Made by a program: the position numbers and the translations under genes. Below, piece by piece: positions 17,015 through 24,325 of a stretch of DNA of 64,000 nucleotides. Source of the stretch: Actinocorallia aurantiaca. GTDB lineage: Bacteria; Actinomycetota; Actinomycetes; Streptosporangiales; Streptosporangiaceae. The notes under the pieces are model-generated. The model was not told the DNA's origin. It searched no databases and saw nothing but the letters and a program-made list of their open reading frames with translations. The stretch is from assembly GCF_039533685.1 (NCBI RefSeq), contig NZ_BAAATZ010000012.1:248001-312000 (forward strand). The letters run 5' to 3'. Position 1 is the first letter of the stretch. The number at the start of each line of letters is the position of its first letter.

Positions 17015-18169
17015 ATGTCTGATGTCCCGCGTTTCTCGTGGTCCGAAGTGTGCGCGCGGCGGCTGGCCCGGCACGGGTTGGCCGCCCCGGCGGAGGGCGT
17101 ACGGGCCGTTGACGTCGTCGCCGCGATGGCCGGTACGCATGCGCAGGTCATGTCCGCGGCCGAGTTGGCCATCGGGTTGCGTGCCGCCGGGACGACTCGC
17201 CTCGATGTTCGCGAGGCGTTGTGGAGCGAGCGCAGCGTCATCAAGACGTTCGGGCCGCGCGGCACCGTTCATCTGCTGCCCGCCGAGGAGCTGCCGCTGT
17301 GGACGGCGGCTCTCTCAGCGGTCCCCGTGTCGGCGAACGCCGCTTCCGCCGATGTCCGGATGACCTCCGAGCAGACAGAGGAAGTGGTCGCGGCGATCAC
17401 GAAGGGGCTGGACGGGGCCGAACTGACCATCGACGAACTCAGCGAAGCGGTGATCGAGGCCACCGGCCCGTGGGCGGGCGACCTCGTCATGCCCGCCTTC
17501 CAGGGCATGTGGCCGCGCTGGCGGCAGGCCCTGCACCTGGCCGGGATCCGCGGAGCGTTGTGCTTCGGCCCCAACCGAGGACGCAAGGTCACCTACACCA
17601 GCCCGCAAAGGTGGCTTCCCGGCTTCCGTCCCGCCGAGACACAGGCCGCCTTGGCACATGTAGTGAAGCGTTACCTGCACGCGTACGGGCCGTCCACACC
17701 GCAACGTTTCGCGCATTGGCTGAACGCCCCGGCACGCTGGGCCGTCGACGTCTTCGACTCTCTGCACGACGAGCTCCAGCGGGTGGAGGTCGAAGGCGTC
17801 CCCGCCTGGGTGGCACGCGACGACCTGGAAGTACCGTCCATGCCCCCGCAGGGCGTCCGGCTTCTTCCTTATTTCGACGGCTACGCCTACCGCGTGGGCA
17901 ACCAGCCGCCCGAGTTCCTCTATCCCGGCGCCGCCGGCGAACGCGTACTGCGGGGCAACTTCCAGGTCCTCCTGGTCGACGGCGTCGTCGCGGGCCTGTG
18001 GCACCACCGCCGCTCGGGCCGCCACCTCCACCTCACCGTGGAGCCCCTGATCCCGCTGTCCCCCGCCCGGCTCGACGATCTCGGCCATCAGGCGGAACGC
18101 GTCGCCGCCGTCCTCGAAGCCGAACCGAACCTGACCCTCGGCCCGGTCACCGTGGGCGGCCACGCCTGA
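17015..18169 (+). CDS. HTH_42 winged-helix protein related to AlkZ/YcaQ DNA glycosylases
   Basis: This 384-residue protein has the fold-defining blocks of the HTH_42 family: FSWSEVCARRLARHGL, REALWSERSVIKTFGPRGTVHLLPAEELPLW, LPYFDGYAYRVGN and a C-terminal GRHLHLTVEPL. AlkZ and YcaQ of this family remove alkylated or crosslinked bases using a Gln-x-Gln or Gln-x-Asp motif. At that place (residues 42-44) this protein reads HAQ, in GTHAQVMSAAELAIGLR. It therefore belongs to a variant subgroup and activity is not assured. It follows the epoxide hydrolase by 23 bases. Both could protect against reactive epoxides: one hydrolyses the compound, the other repairs DNA adducts. That link is inference. 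Confidence 0.8.
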   Translation: MSDVPRFSWSEVCARRLARHGLAAPAEGVRAVDVVAAMAGTHAQVMSAAELAIGLRAAGTTRLDVREALWSERSVIKTFGPRGTVHLLPAEELPLWTAALSAVPVSANAASADVRMTSEQTEEVVAAITKGLDGAELTIDELSEAVIEATGPWAGDLVMPAFQGMWPRWRQALHLAGIRGALCFGPNRGRKVTYTSPQRWLPGFRPAETQAALAHVVKRYLHAYGPSTPQRFAHWLNAPARWAVDVFDSLHDELQRVEVEGVPAWVARDDLEVPSMPPQGVRLLPYFDGYAYRVGNQPPEFLYPGAAGERVLRGNFQVLLVDGVVAGLWHHRRSGRHLHLTVEPLIPLSPARLDDLGHQAERVAAVLEAEPNLTLGPVTVGGHA

Positions 18170-18231
18170 GACCACGGAGTCGGCCCCGGCCGGATCCACC
18201 CGGCGGATCCCGGGTTCCTATCGTGGAAGGC

Positions 18232-18744
18232 ATGGAGATCAGGTTCACCCGGCTGCCCGGGAGCAGGTGCGAGATCAGCGTCACCGGCCGAAAGGGCCCG
18301 GACTTCAGGCTGCCCGCGGTGCGCGTGGGGCGTCTGCCGCACGACCTCGTCCACGCCGCCGTCGAACGGAGCCTCGGCCTGGAGGACGGGTTCTGGGGCT
18401 CGGTCGCCCGGGGCGCGAAGCTCGACGAGGCCGGACCCGCCGAGCCCCCGCGGGAAGAGCCCTCGCCGAAAGAGCACCCGGATGAGGGGCTGGACGACCG
18501 CGCGGAGGAGCAGAAGCGCCGTGCGGCGCGGGAGGCCCTCCTGCGCCGGGGCGGCGACGGGGTGATGGACGCCGAGATCAAGGTCAACTGGGCCTACCGG
18601 AACTGGCGCGGCCTGCCCCAGCCCGGACGCGGCCCGGCCCCGCTCGGCAAGGACGAACTGGCCCGGGCACGCGAGGCCATCGACGAGGCCGCCGGACTGT
18701 GGGCCAGCGTCCCCGAAGGGAGCGCCCTGATCTGGCGTTGGTGA
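18232..18744 (+). CDS. Conserved-looking hypothetical protein
   Basis: I do not recognise this 170-residue soluble protein. It starts MEIRFTRLPGSRCEISVTGRKG and continues with LPHDLVHAAVERSLGLEDGFWGSVARGA. An acidic, Pro/Glu-rich linker (about residues 65-90) follows, then a C-terminal block DAEIKVNWAYRNWRGLPQPGRGP ending GSALIWRW. High third-position GC and a uniform composition support real coding. The ATG at 18232 has a purine-rich GGAAGG immediately before it, rather close; a GTG at 18223 is an alternative. The 62-base gap from the previous gene leaves operon membership open. No function can be assigned. Confidence 0.72.
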   Translation: MEIRFTRLPGSRCEISVTGRKGPDFRLPAVRVGRLPHDLVHAAVERSLGLEDGFWGSVARGAKLDEAGPAEPPREEPSPKEHPDEGLDDRAEEQKRRAAREALLRRGGDGVMDAEIKVNWAYRNWRGLPQPGRGPAPLGKDELARAREAIDEAAGLWASVPEGSALIWRW

Positions 18745-18755
18745 CCGGCCGGGCC

Positions 18756-19019
18756 TCAGCCCGTCAGGTAGCGCATGAGCATGGCGGTCAGCTCGTCCTC
18801 GAGGCGGCTCAGGTCGTCGGGCGGGTCATGGGTGACGACCCGGTGGATCGCGCTCTCGATGGTCGTCACGACCAGGCGGGCGGCCATGGGGAGGTCCTTG
18901 ACGGTGACCGAGGGGTCGGCCTCCAGCAGCCCCTGCGTCACCTTGACGAGCGACGTCTCCGCCTCGTGGAGCATCTCCAGGAACTCGGCCGTCCGCGGCG
19001 CCTCCTCGACGAGGCCGCC
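18756..19019 (-). pseudogene. TetR-family regulator remnant (C-terminal part only)
   Basis: Read on the minus strand, this encodes VEEAPRTAEFLEMLHEAETSLVKVTQGL, then PMAARLVVTTIESAIHRVV and RLEDELTAMLMRYLTG with a stop. That is a typical ligand-domain end of a TetR repressor. No helix-turn-helix domain exists upstream: beyond about 19020 the minus-strand reading frame loses all similarity, while the plus strand encodes part of a different protein. The 5' half of the gene has been deleted. Transcription is doubtful. Confidence 0.7.
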
Positions 19020-19262
19020 CGCTCCATGCGGACCCGCGAGCACGGCGGCCCGGTGCGGACCTGGAACCACACCCTGCGCGTCGAGCCCCTGTCCGAGGAC
19101 AGCTGCCGCTACAGCGACACCGTCGACATCGACGCGGGCCGCCTCACCCCTCTCGTGACGGCCTTCGCCGAGGTCTTCTACGGACACCGCCACCGCCGCT
19201 GGCGCAAACTCGTCCGCACGCATCTCCTCCCCGCCGATGACCTGCGCGGGAAAGTTCGATGA
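19020..19262 (+). pseudogene. SRPBCC-like protein remnant (C-terminal part only)
   Basis: The plus strand encodes MRTREHGGPVRTWNHTLRV, EDSCRYSDTVDIDAG, LTPLVTAFAEVFYGHRHRRW and a stop at 19262. This matches the last strands and C-terminal helix of START/SRPBCC-type proteins. The N-terminal two thirds are absent, and upstream sequence belongs to the oppositely oriented TetR remnant. The two remnants meet at about 19015-19020, as one deletion or inversion event would leave them. Confidence 0.6.
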
Positions 19263-19641
19263 TCTACGTTTACCCGGAGCTGAACCGTGGGTACCTAAAG
19301 TGACATGACGATGACGAGGAGTTAGCGAAGAGAGGGGCCCTCCTAAAGAACCGTAAATCCTGCGCAGCCCGCCCTCGATGGACCGAGAGCGTTCCCACCC
19401 GTACCCGCCCCGGTCGCTTCCCCGGCGACCGGTACGGAACACGGGAACACACCTCGGGCCCTCGGTCCGCCGAGGACGGGCACCCCGAGAACCGGGCCCG
19501 GCGTACCGTATCCCCCGAGACGCCGGTCCCGCCGCCGGCCCGGTCGTGCCACGCGCACCACCGGGCTGGCGGCGCCTTTTTCGTCACCGCCCTTCCCTAG
19601 GCTGTCCCCGACGACCGCCGGACCATGGAAGGACCATCCGC
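19263..19641. other. Intergenic region, 379 bases, no gene recognised
   Basis: The region holds no convincing gene. A short GC-rich hairpin (arms CCGGTCGC at 19410-19417 and GCGACCGG at 19425-19432) may end transcription. A TAGGCT box near 19600 is a reasonable -10 for the MmcQ/YjbR gene, about 40 bases before its start. Confidence 0.4.
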
Positions 19642-20013
19642 ATGATCGACGAAGCCGAGGCCGCCCGCCTGCGGGAGATCTGCCTGTCCTTCCCCGAGGC
19701 CGTGGAGAAGTCCTTCGGCGGCCACACCGCCCCGGCCTTCAGGATCCGCGACAAGCTCTTCGCCATGACCAGCGAGGACGGCACGGCCCTCACCTTCAAG
19801 GCCGCTCCCGGCGTCCAGCAGGCCCTCGTCTCCTCGGCCCCCGACCGCTTCTTCGTGCCGCCCTATGTGGGGCCCAAGGGGTGGGTCGGCGCCCGGCTCG
19901 ACGCGGTCCAGGACTGGGACGAACTGGCCGAGCTCCTCGAGGACAGCTACCGCCTGATCGCCCCCAAACGCCTCTCCGCCCTCCTCGACCGGCCTTCTCC
20001 GGACGGCCCCTGA
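19642..20013 (+). CDS. MmcQ/YjbR-family protein
   Basis: This small protein of 123 residues has the MmcQ/YjbR (CyaY-like fold) pattern: RLREICLSFPEAVEKSFGGHTAPAFRIRDKLFAM, then FKAAPGVQQALVSS, FFVPPYVGPKGWVGARLD and a C-terminal DELAELLEDSYRLIAPKRL. Members are small, widespread and often called DNA-binding, but their role is poorly defined. ATG 19642 is chosen because family similarity starts there; the open frame extends upstream with low-complexity Arg/Pro-rich sequence that is not coding in character. It stands alone on this strand. Confidence 0.85.
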   Translation: MIDEAEAARLREICLSFPEAVEKSFGGHTAPAFRIRDKLFAMTSEDGTALTFKAAPGVQQALVSSAPDRFFVPPYVGPKGWVGARLDAVQDWDELAELLEDSYRLIAPKRLSALLDRPSPDGP

Positions 20014-20103
20014 CCGACCCCGAGGACGAGGCACCGCGCCCGGACCGCCGGGAGGCCGCCGGCGCTCACCGGGCTTCGCACCTCGAAGACCGCCCGCCCG
20101 GTC

Positions 20104-20628
20104 TCACTTCGAGACGGCTCGGAGCAGGCGGAGCTGGCCGATCTCGGCGGCGTTCTTCATCAGCTCGGCGTTGACCCAGCCGGCCGTGTGGGCGACGGTC
20201 ATCCCGGGCTCGCCCTGCCAGGGGAACGGCGCGGCGGCGTCCAGATCGGCGTCCGTCAGCCGGTCCAGCACCGCCAGCCACTCCTCGCGGAGGGCACGCA
20301 GCCAGGCGACGGTCTGCGGGCCGTCGCCCGGCCACCGGATCTCCTCCCGCTCGCGCGGCGCCCGTCCCCGAGCGTGGTCGAGGGCCACCGACCACCACCA
20401 GCCGATGTGCCAGCTGATCCAGCCGATCGTGGGAACCGGGATGGGGTCGGGCTCGGAGTCCGCCCAGTCGGGCGCCCACCCGCCGTCCGCGCCCCCCCGC
20501 ATCGTCCAGCAGCAGGGCGCCGGCTCCCACAGGAGGTCCTCCGGTTCCAGCCTTTCCAGATGGAACTCGAACAGCGACCAGGTCAGCTCGAACTGCCAGC
20601 GCAGCAGATCACGGCGGGAAACAGACAT
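20104..20628 (-). CDS. DinB-superfamily protein
   Basis: This is a 174-residue four-helix-bundle protein of the DinB/YfiT-like group. It starts MSVSRRDLLRWQFELTWSLFEFHLERL, has an IGWISWHIGWWW helix with a metal-type His, and ends with MTVAHTAGWVNAELMKNAAEIGQLRLL, which carries another conserved His. In this superfamily three His residues usually bind a metal, and some members are thiol-dependent S-transferases. The specific reaction is unknown. The start is the ATG in front of the first helix; the much longer open frame upstream (to 21642) overlaps the mgtE-like gene and is not coding. Only 59 bases separate it from the transporter gene on the same strand. Confidence 0.8.
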   Translation of the reverse strand: MSVSRRDLLRWQFELTWSLFEFHLERLEPEDLLWEPAPCCWTMRGGADGGWAPDWADSEPDPIPVPTIGWISWHIGWWWSVALDHARGRAPREREEIRWPGDGPQTVAWLRALREEWLAVLDRLTDADLDAAAPFPWQGEPGMTVAHTAGWVNAELMKNAAEIGQLRLLRAVSK

Positions 20629-20687
20629 CGGTCGACCCTGCCACACGCCTCCTCGATCCAGAAACGTTTTTCCCTCGGGCCCCTCCG

Positions 20688-21635
20688 TCAGGTGACGATG
20701 ACGGTCGCCGTCGCGAAGTAGATGACCACCGACAGGAGGTCCTGGACCACGGTGGCCAGGGGGCCGGAGCCGAAGGCGGGATCGCGGCCCAGGCGGTTGA
20801 TGGCCCAGGGCAGCGCCATGGCCACGAGGGTCGCGATGGAGGAGGCGGCGAAAAGGGACACCGAGACGGCCAGCGCCACGGCCGCGTCGCGCCAGACGAG
20901 CATGATGAGCGGCCAGGCCAGGGTGGACAGCAGCGCGCCCAGCAGCACCCCGGTGATCAGTTCGCGGACCGCCATGCGGGCGACGGGGACGCCGACCGAC
21001 AGGCCGCGGATGACCAGCGCCTCGGTCTGCGTGCCGACCGCGTCGGCGATGTAGACGACACCGGGGACGAAGAAGGCGATGAGGACGGTCCGCTCCAGCT
21101 GGCTCTCGAAGGAGCCGACGACCAGAGCCGAGCCCAGCGCCCCGATCAGGCCGACCAGCAGCCAGGGCAGCCGATGCCACAATCGCCGGGACACGTTCTC
21201 GGTGGAGGCGGTCCGCGCGGAGTTCTCCGTGGCCGTGAAGCCGCCGAGCCGCGCCATGTCCTCGGTGTGCTCCTCCAGCAGCACCTCCAGCAGCCGCTGC
21301 GGCTGGAGCAGTCCGGCGAAGCGGCCCCGCTCGTCGACGACGGCCAGGACGGCGCCCTGGTGGACGGCCTTCCAGGCCGCGCGTTCCTGGCTCGTGTCCG
21401 GGCGCACGACGGGCGGGTCCGGGTCCATCACCTCCGACACCGCGGTGCCGGGCCCGGCCTTCAGCAGCCTCTCCATCGTCACCAGTCCGACGAGGCGTTC
21501 CCCCTCGCACACGGCCGTGACGGCGACGCTGTCGTAGTCCCTTCCCCGCAGGTCCTCCAGCAGCCGCCCGACGGATTCGCCCGGTGCGGCGACCGGCACC
21601 CTGGTGGACGCCAGCCGCGCCGTGCTCCCCGCCAC
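20688..21635 (-). CDS. MgtE-type divalent-cation transporter, short form with CBS pair
   Basis: The 315-residue protein starts with two CBS domains (SVAVTAVCEGERLVGLVTMERLL; VLAVVDERGRFAGLLQPQRLLEVLLEEH). Five membrane helices follow (LLVGLIGALGSALVVG; VLIAFFVPGVVYIADAVGTQTEALVIRGL; and others), matching the MgtE pore domain including the GTQTEALVIRGL helix. The N-terminal MgtE_N regulatory domain of canonical ~450-residue MgtE is missing, so Mg2+ gating would depend on the CBS pair alone. It probably carries Mg2+ or Co2+ into the cell. GTG 21635 is supported by GGAGGTG about 5 bases upstream. Confidence 0.88.
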   Translation of the reverse strand: MAGSTARLASTRVPVAAPGESVGRLLEDLRGRDYDSVAVTAVCEGERLVGLVTMERLLKAGPGTAVSEVMDPDPPVVRPDTSQERAAWKAVHQGAVLAVVDERGRFAGLLQPQRLLEVLLEEHTEDMARLGGFTATENSARTASTENVSRRLWHRLPWLLVGLIGALGSALVVGSFESQLERTVLIAFFVPGVVYIADAVGTQTEALVIRGLSVGVPVARMAVRELITGVLLGALLSTLAWPLIMLVWRDAAVALAVSVSLFAASSIATLVAMALPWAINRLGRDPAFGSGPLATVVQDLLSVVIYFATATVIVT

Positions 21636-21739
21636 CGCACACCTCCGGTCGCCGATCCCGCCACCTGGCTCATTCCACGTTCCGGCGGAGCCATGCGGCC
21701 GGGACCGCGGGGATCACCGCGCCGGGACCGGGGCGGCGG

Positions 21740-22060
21740 TCAGGCCGGGGACTGCTGGAGGGCGGAGATCTCGCGGGCCTCGGAGACGATCTTGCGCTCG
21801 ATGTAGAAGGCCAGGAAGGGGATCAGTCCGGCGGAGACCATGATCGCCATCTTCTTCAGGGGCCACTGGGCCTTCTGGTAGAGGTCGAAGGAGACCACCA
21901 GGTAGATCATGTACAGGAGGCCGTGGACGGGCGAGATGATCGCGGAGGGGGTCTCGTTGCCCGTGATGAGACGGATGGGCAGGCCGACGAAGCACACCAG
22001 GATCAGCATGACGCCGACGACGGTGGCCAAGATGCGGTACCGGTTGATCGCCGCTTCCAC
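21740..22060 (-). CDS. DUF3817 small membrane protein
   Basis: This 106-residue protein has three likely membrane helices: ATVVGVMLILVCFVGLPIRLI, SPVHGLLYMIYLVVSFDLY and MAIMVSAGLIPFLAFYIERKI. The HGLLYMIYL helix is characteristic of DUF3817 (YdzA-like) actinobacterial membrane proteins of unknown function. The start is taken as GTG 22060 (VEAAINRYRIL), where the family normally begins. It sits 17 bases after the preceding gene, another small membrane protein on the same strand, and the two very likely form one operon. Confidence 0.82.
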   Translation of the reverse strand: MEAAINRYRILATVVGVMLILVCFVGLPIRLITGNETPSAIISPVHGLLYMIYLVVSFDLYQKAQWPLKKMAIMVSAGLIPFLAFYIERKIVSEAREISALQQSPA

Positions 22061-22077
22061 GTGGTTCTCTCGCCTTC

Positions 22078-22425
22078 TCAGCGCCGGGAGGAGTTCATCC
22101 GGGCCAGGTAGCGGTTGTAGGCCGCCAGACTCGGGTCCTCCTCCTCGGCTTCCTTGATCAGTTGTGCTTCGGTCTTGAGGACGACGGGTTCGGCGGGCTC
22201 GTCCTGGTCCTTGCCGGCGCCCTTCAGCTCGTCGCGGATCATCTTGACCCACATCACGACCACGAAGATCGAGAACAACGGCCATTCGAAGGTGTAGCCC
22301 CAGCTGCGGGAGTTTCCGCTCAGGGCGCGCTCGAACTGCCACCAGCCGAAGAGCAGGAAGCCGACGAACAGAACGATGGCGAGCAGATGGAGACCCAGCC
22401 ACGCGGGAGTGAAGAACCGTCTCAC
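22078..22425 (-). CDS. Small membrane protein, function unknown
   Basis: The protein has 115 residues and two membrane helices (LGLHLLAIVLFVGFLLFGWWQFERA and WPLFSIFVVVMWVKMIRDEL). A charged cytoplasmic tail, AQLIKEAEEEDPSLAAYNRYLARMN, follows. The tail motif AYNRYLA is common in actinobacterial proteins found next to DUF3817 genes, as here. The GTG start at 22425 (VRRFFTPAWLGL) is preferred to the ATG at 22488, whose extra residues are Gly-rich and non-conserved in character. Function is unknown; a role in the cell envelope is only a guess. Confidence 0.72.
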   Translation of the reverse strand: MRRFFTPAWLGLHLLAIVLFVGFLLFGWWQFERALSGNSRSWGYTFEWPLFSIFVVVMWVKMIRDELKGAGKDQDEPAEPVVLKTEAQLIKEAEEEDPSLAAYNRYLARMNSSRR

Positions 22426-22654
22426 GGTTTGAAGGGTACCGCCGCTTCCGCGAGGCCCGTGACCGCCCCCGGAAAGCACGCGGATCATCCGTAGAGCCTC
22501 CTCTCACCGCGCGGCGGAGCGGGGAATCGTGGACGGCCTTCGAGAAGACGGGCCCGTCGCGGAAAAGCAGGAGACGAACACTCGCGTCGTGGAGATCGGC
22601 CTGACTATGCTGACGTGCACTTAACCGGCATTTCTGTACACCCAGAGGCTGCGC

Positions 22655-23908
22655 ATGACGACCGTCAGTTCGGGCCAGGCGTGGACGGCCCAGCAGAGCG
22701 CCTACCGGGCGGCGGTACAGCGCCGGATCCTGTCCGTACTCACCGCGGGCCAGGTGCTGGGCGGCATCGGGGTCGGGCTGGGGGTGGCGGCCGGCACGCT
22801 GGTCGCCCGGGAGCTCTCGGGCAGCGACGCCGTCGGCGGGCTCGCCCAGACCAGCGCGGTGCTCGGGGCGGCGCTGATAGCCGTCCCCTCCGCCCGCCTG
22901 TCCGCGGGGCGGGGGCGGCGCGCGGCCCTCGCCTTCGGCTACGGCATGGGCACGCTGGGCGCGCTCGTGGCGGTCCTCGCGGTGGCCGCCGGCTCCTGGC
23001 AGCTGTTCCTGGCGGGCCTGCTGCTGTTCGGCGGGGCCTCCGCCGCCGGATACGCCGCCCGCTACAGCGCCACCGACCTCTCCCGCCCCGGCCACGCGGC
23101 GCGGGACCTGAGCATCGTGGTGTGGGCGTCCACCGGCGGCGCGGTCCTGGGCCCGCTGCTGGCCGGGAAGACCGACGCGGTCGGCGGCCACACCGGCGTC
23201 TACCTCCTGGCCGCCGTGTCCTTCGCCCTCGCCACGCTGGGGATCTTCGTCGGGCTGCGCCCGGACCCGCTCCAGGTGGCGCACCTGGGCAGCACCCGGG
23301 GCGAGATCCCGCCGGACCGCTCCCTGCGGACGGGGGCGCGGGTGCTGGGCCGCTCCCCCAGCGCCCGGGTGGCGGTCATGGCGATCGCGGTCAGCCACAC
23401 CGCGATGGTGGCGCTGATGTCGATGACCCCCGTCCACCTCGACCACGGCGGAGCCGGACTCGGCACCGTCGGGGTGGTCATCAGCCTGCACATCGCCGGC
23501 ATGTACGCGCTCTCCCCCCTGGTCGGCTGGCTCGCCGACCAGTTCGGGCACGTCCCGGTCCTGCTGCTCGGCCAGGTGCTGCTGGCCCTGGCGGCGGTCG
23601 TCGCGGGCCTGGCGTCCCCCCACTCGGTGGCGCAGGCGGCTGTCGGGCTGGTCCTGCTCGGGCTGGGCTGGTCGTGCGGGATCGTGGCGGGTTCCGCGCT
23701 GCTGACCGAGTCCGTCCCGGTCGACCTGCGGCCGTCGGTCCAAGGCCTGTCCGACCTGGTGATGAACGGGGGCGCGGCGCTCGGCGGCGTGGTCGCGGGC
23801 GTGGTCGTCGCGACCCTGTCCTACGCGGCCCTGTCGGCGATGCTGCTCCTGCTGGCGCTGCCGATGGCGACGCTGCTGCTGTTCGCCCGCCGGATCGCCG
23901 ACGGCTGA
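22655..23908 (+). CDS. Major facilitator superfamily (MFS) transporter
   Basis: The 417-residue protein has about twelve hydrophobic segments, for example GQVLGGIGVGLGVAAGTLV, AALIAVPSARLSAGRGRRAAL (the loop-2-3 motif with its Arg-rich turn), VAVMAIAVSHTAMVALM and SPLVGWLADQFGHVPVLLLG (the equivalent loop 8-9). It is a proton-driven efflux or uptake permease of unknown substrate. It is divergent from the two small membrane-protein genes. A TATGCT box near 22606-22611 may be its -10. It is followed at 23997 by the Cys-rich DUF1540 gene on the same strand, 88 bases away with its own ribosome binding site. Confidence 0.9.
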   Translation: MTTVSSGQAWTAQQSAYRAAVQRRILSVLTAGQVLGGIGVGLGVAAGTLVARELSGSDAVGGLAQTSAVLGAALIAVPSARLSAGRGRRAALAFGYGMGTLGALVAVLAVAAGSWQLFLAGLLLFGGASAAGYAARYSATDLSRPGHAARDLSIVVWASTGGAVLGPLLAGKTDAVGGHTGVYLLAAVSFALATLGIFVGLRPDPLQVAHLGSTRGEIPPDRSLRTGARVLGRSPSARVAVMAIAVSHTAMVALMSMTPVHLDHGGAGLGTVGVVISLHIAGMYALSPLVGWLADQFGHVPVLLLGQVLLALAAVVAGLASPHSVAQAAVGLVLLGLGWSCGIVAGSALLTESVPVDLRPSVQGLSDLVMNGGAALGGVVAGVVVATLSYAALSAMLLLLALPMATLLLFARRIADG

Positions 23909-23996
23909 ACGACCCCGAACCCGAACTTTACGGCGCTCTGGGCTTGTCCTGCGGCACCACGGGCAGCGTGAGAGAGACAAAAAAGGGAGCTTTCTC

Positions 23997-24290
23997 ATGT
24001 ACCTGCCGATCATCAACACCTGCGAAGCGGAAGCCTGTTCCTACAACAGCGGCCGCACCTGCCACGCCGGGGCCATCACCGTGGGCGACACCACTCACCC
24101 GCACTGCGACACCTTCGTCGCCGCCGACACCAGGGGAGGCGTGGCCACCGAGACGGGGCACGTCGGCGCGTGCAAGGTCGCGGGCTGCCGCCACAACCGG
24201 GACCTGGAGTGCCAGGCCGAGGGCATCAACGTCGGCTACGTCGGGAACGTCGATAACACGGTCGACTGCCTCACCTACTCGCCCCGCTGA
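23997..24290 (+). CDS. DUF1540 Cys-rich protein with two repeats
   Basis: The protein of 97 residues is built of two DUF1540 units: CEAEACSYNSGRTCHAGAITVG...HCDTF and CKVAGCRHNRDLECQAEGINVG...DCLTY. Each has four regularly spaced Cys residues (C-x4-C, C, C), suggesting one metal ion per unit, probably zinc. GGGAG at 23985-23989 lies 7 bases before the ATG. Such proteins are small and cytoplasmic and have no known function. It stands alone between the MFS transporter gene and a convergent dehydrogenase, and ends at a hairpin directly after the stop. Confidence 0.9.
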   Translation: MYLPIINTCEAEACSYNSGRTCHAGAITVGDTTHPHCDTFVAADTRGGVATETGHVGACKVAGCRHNRDLECQAEGINVGYVGNVDNTVDCLTYSPR

Positions 24291-24310
24291 CGGCGGTCAG
24301 CCGACCGCCG
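24291..24310. terminator. Terminator hairpin between convergent genes
   Basis: An 8-base stem (CGGCGGTC and GACCGCCG, 4-base loop) starts on the base after the DUF1540 stop codon and lies 15 bases from the convergent dehydrogenase stop. Confidence 0.6.
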
Positions 24311-24325
24311 CCAGCCGGCCGCCGG

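Noticed and set aside
19378..19641. Arg/Pro-rich N-terminal extension of the MmcQ/YjbR protein
   Set aside because: Low complexity and no family similarity. A -10-like box lies inside it, so transcription likely begins downstream.
20640..21642. Upstream extension of the DinB-like frame through the mgtE-like gene
   Set aside because: The extension is Arg/Gly-rich without similarity, and the MgtE-type protein is encoded in another frame of the same strand. DinB similarity starts at 20628.
22061..24019. Long extension of the DUF3817 frame across the MFS gene
   Set aside because: Antisense shadow of the MFS transporter. Family similarity begins only at 22060.
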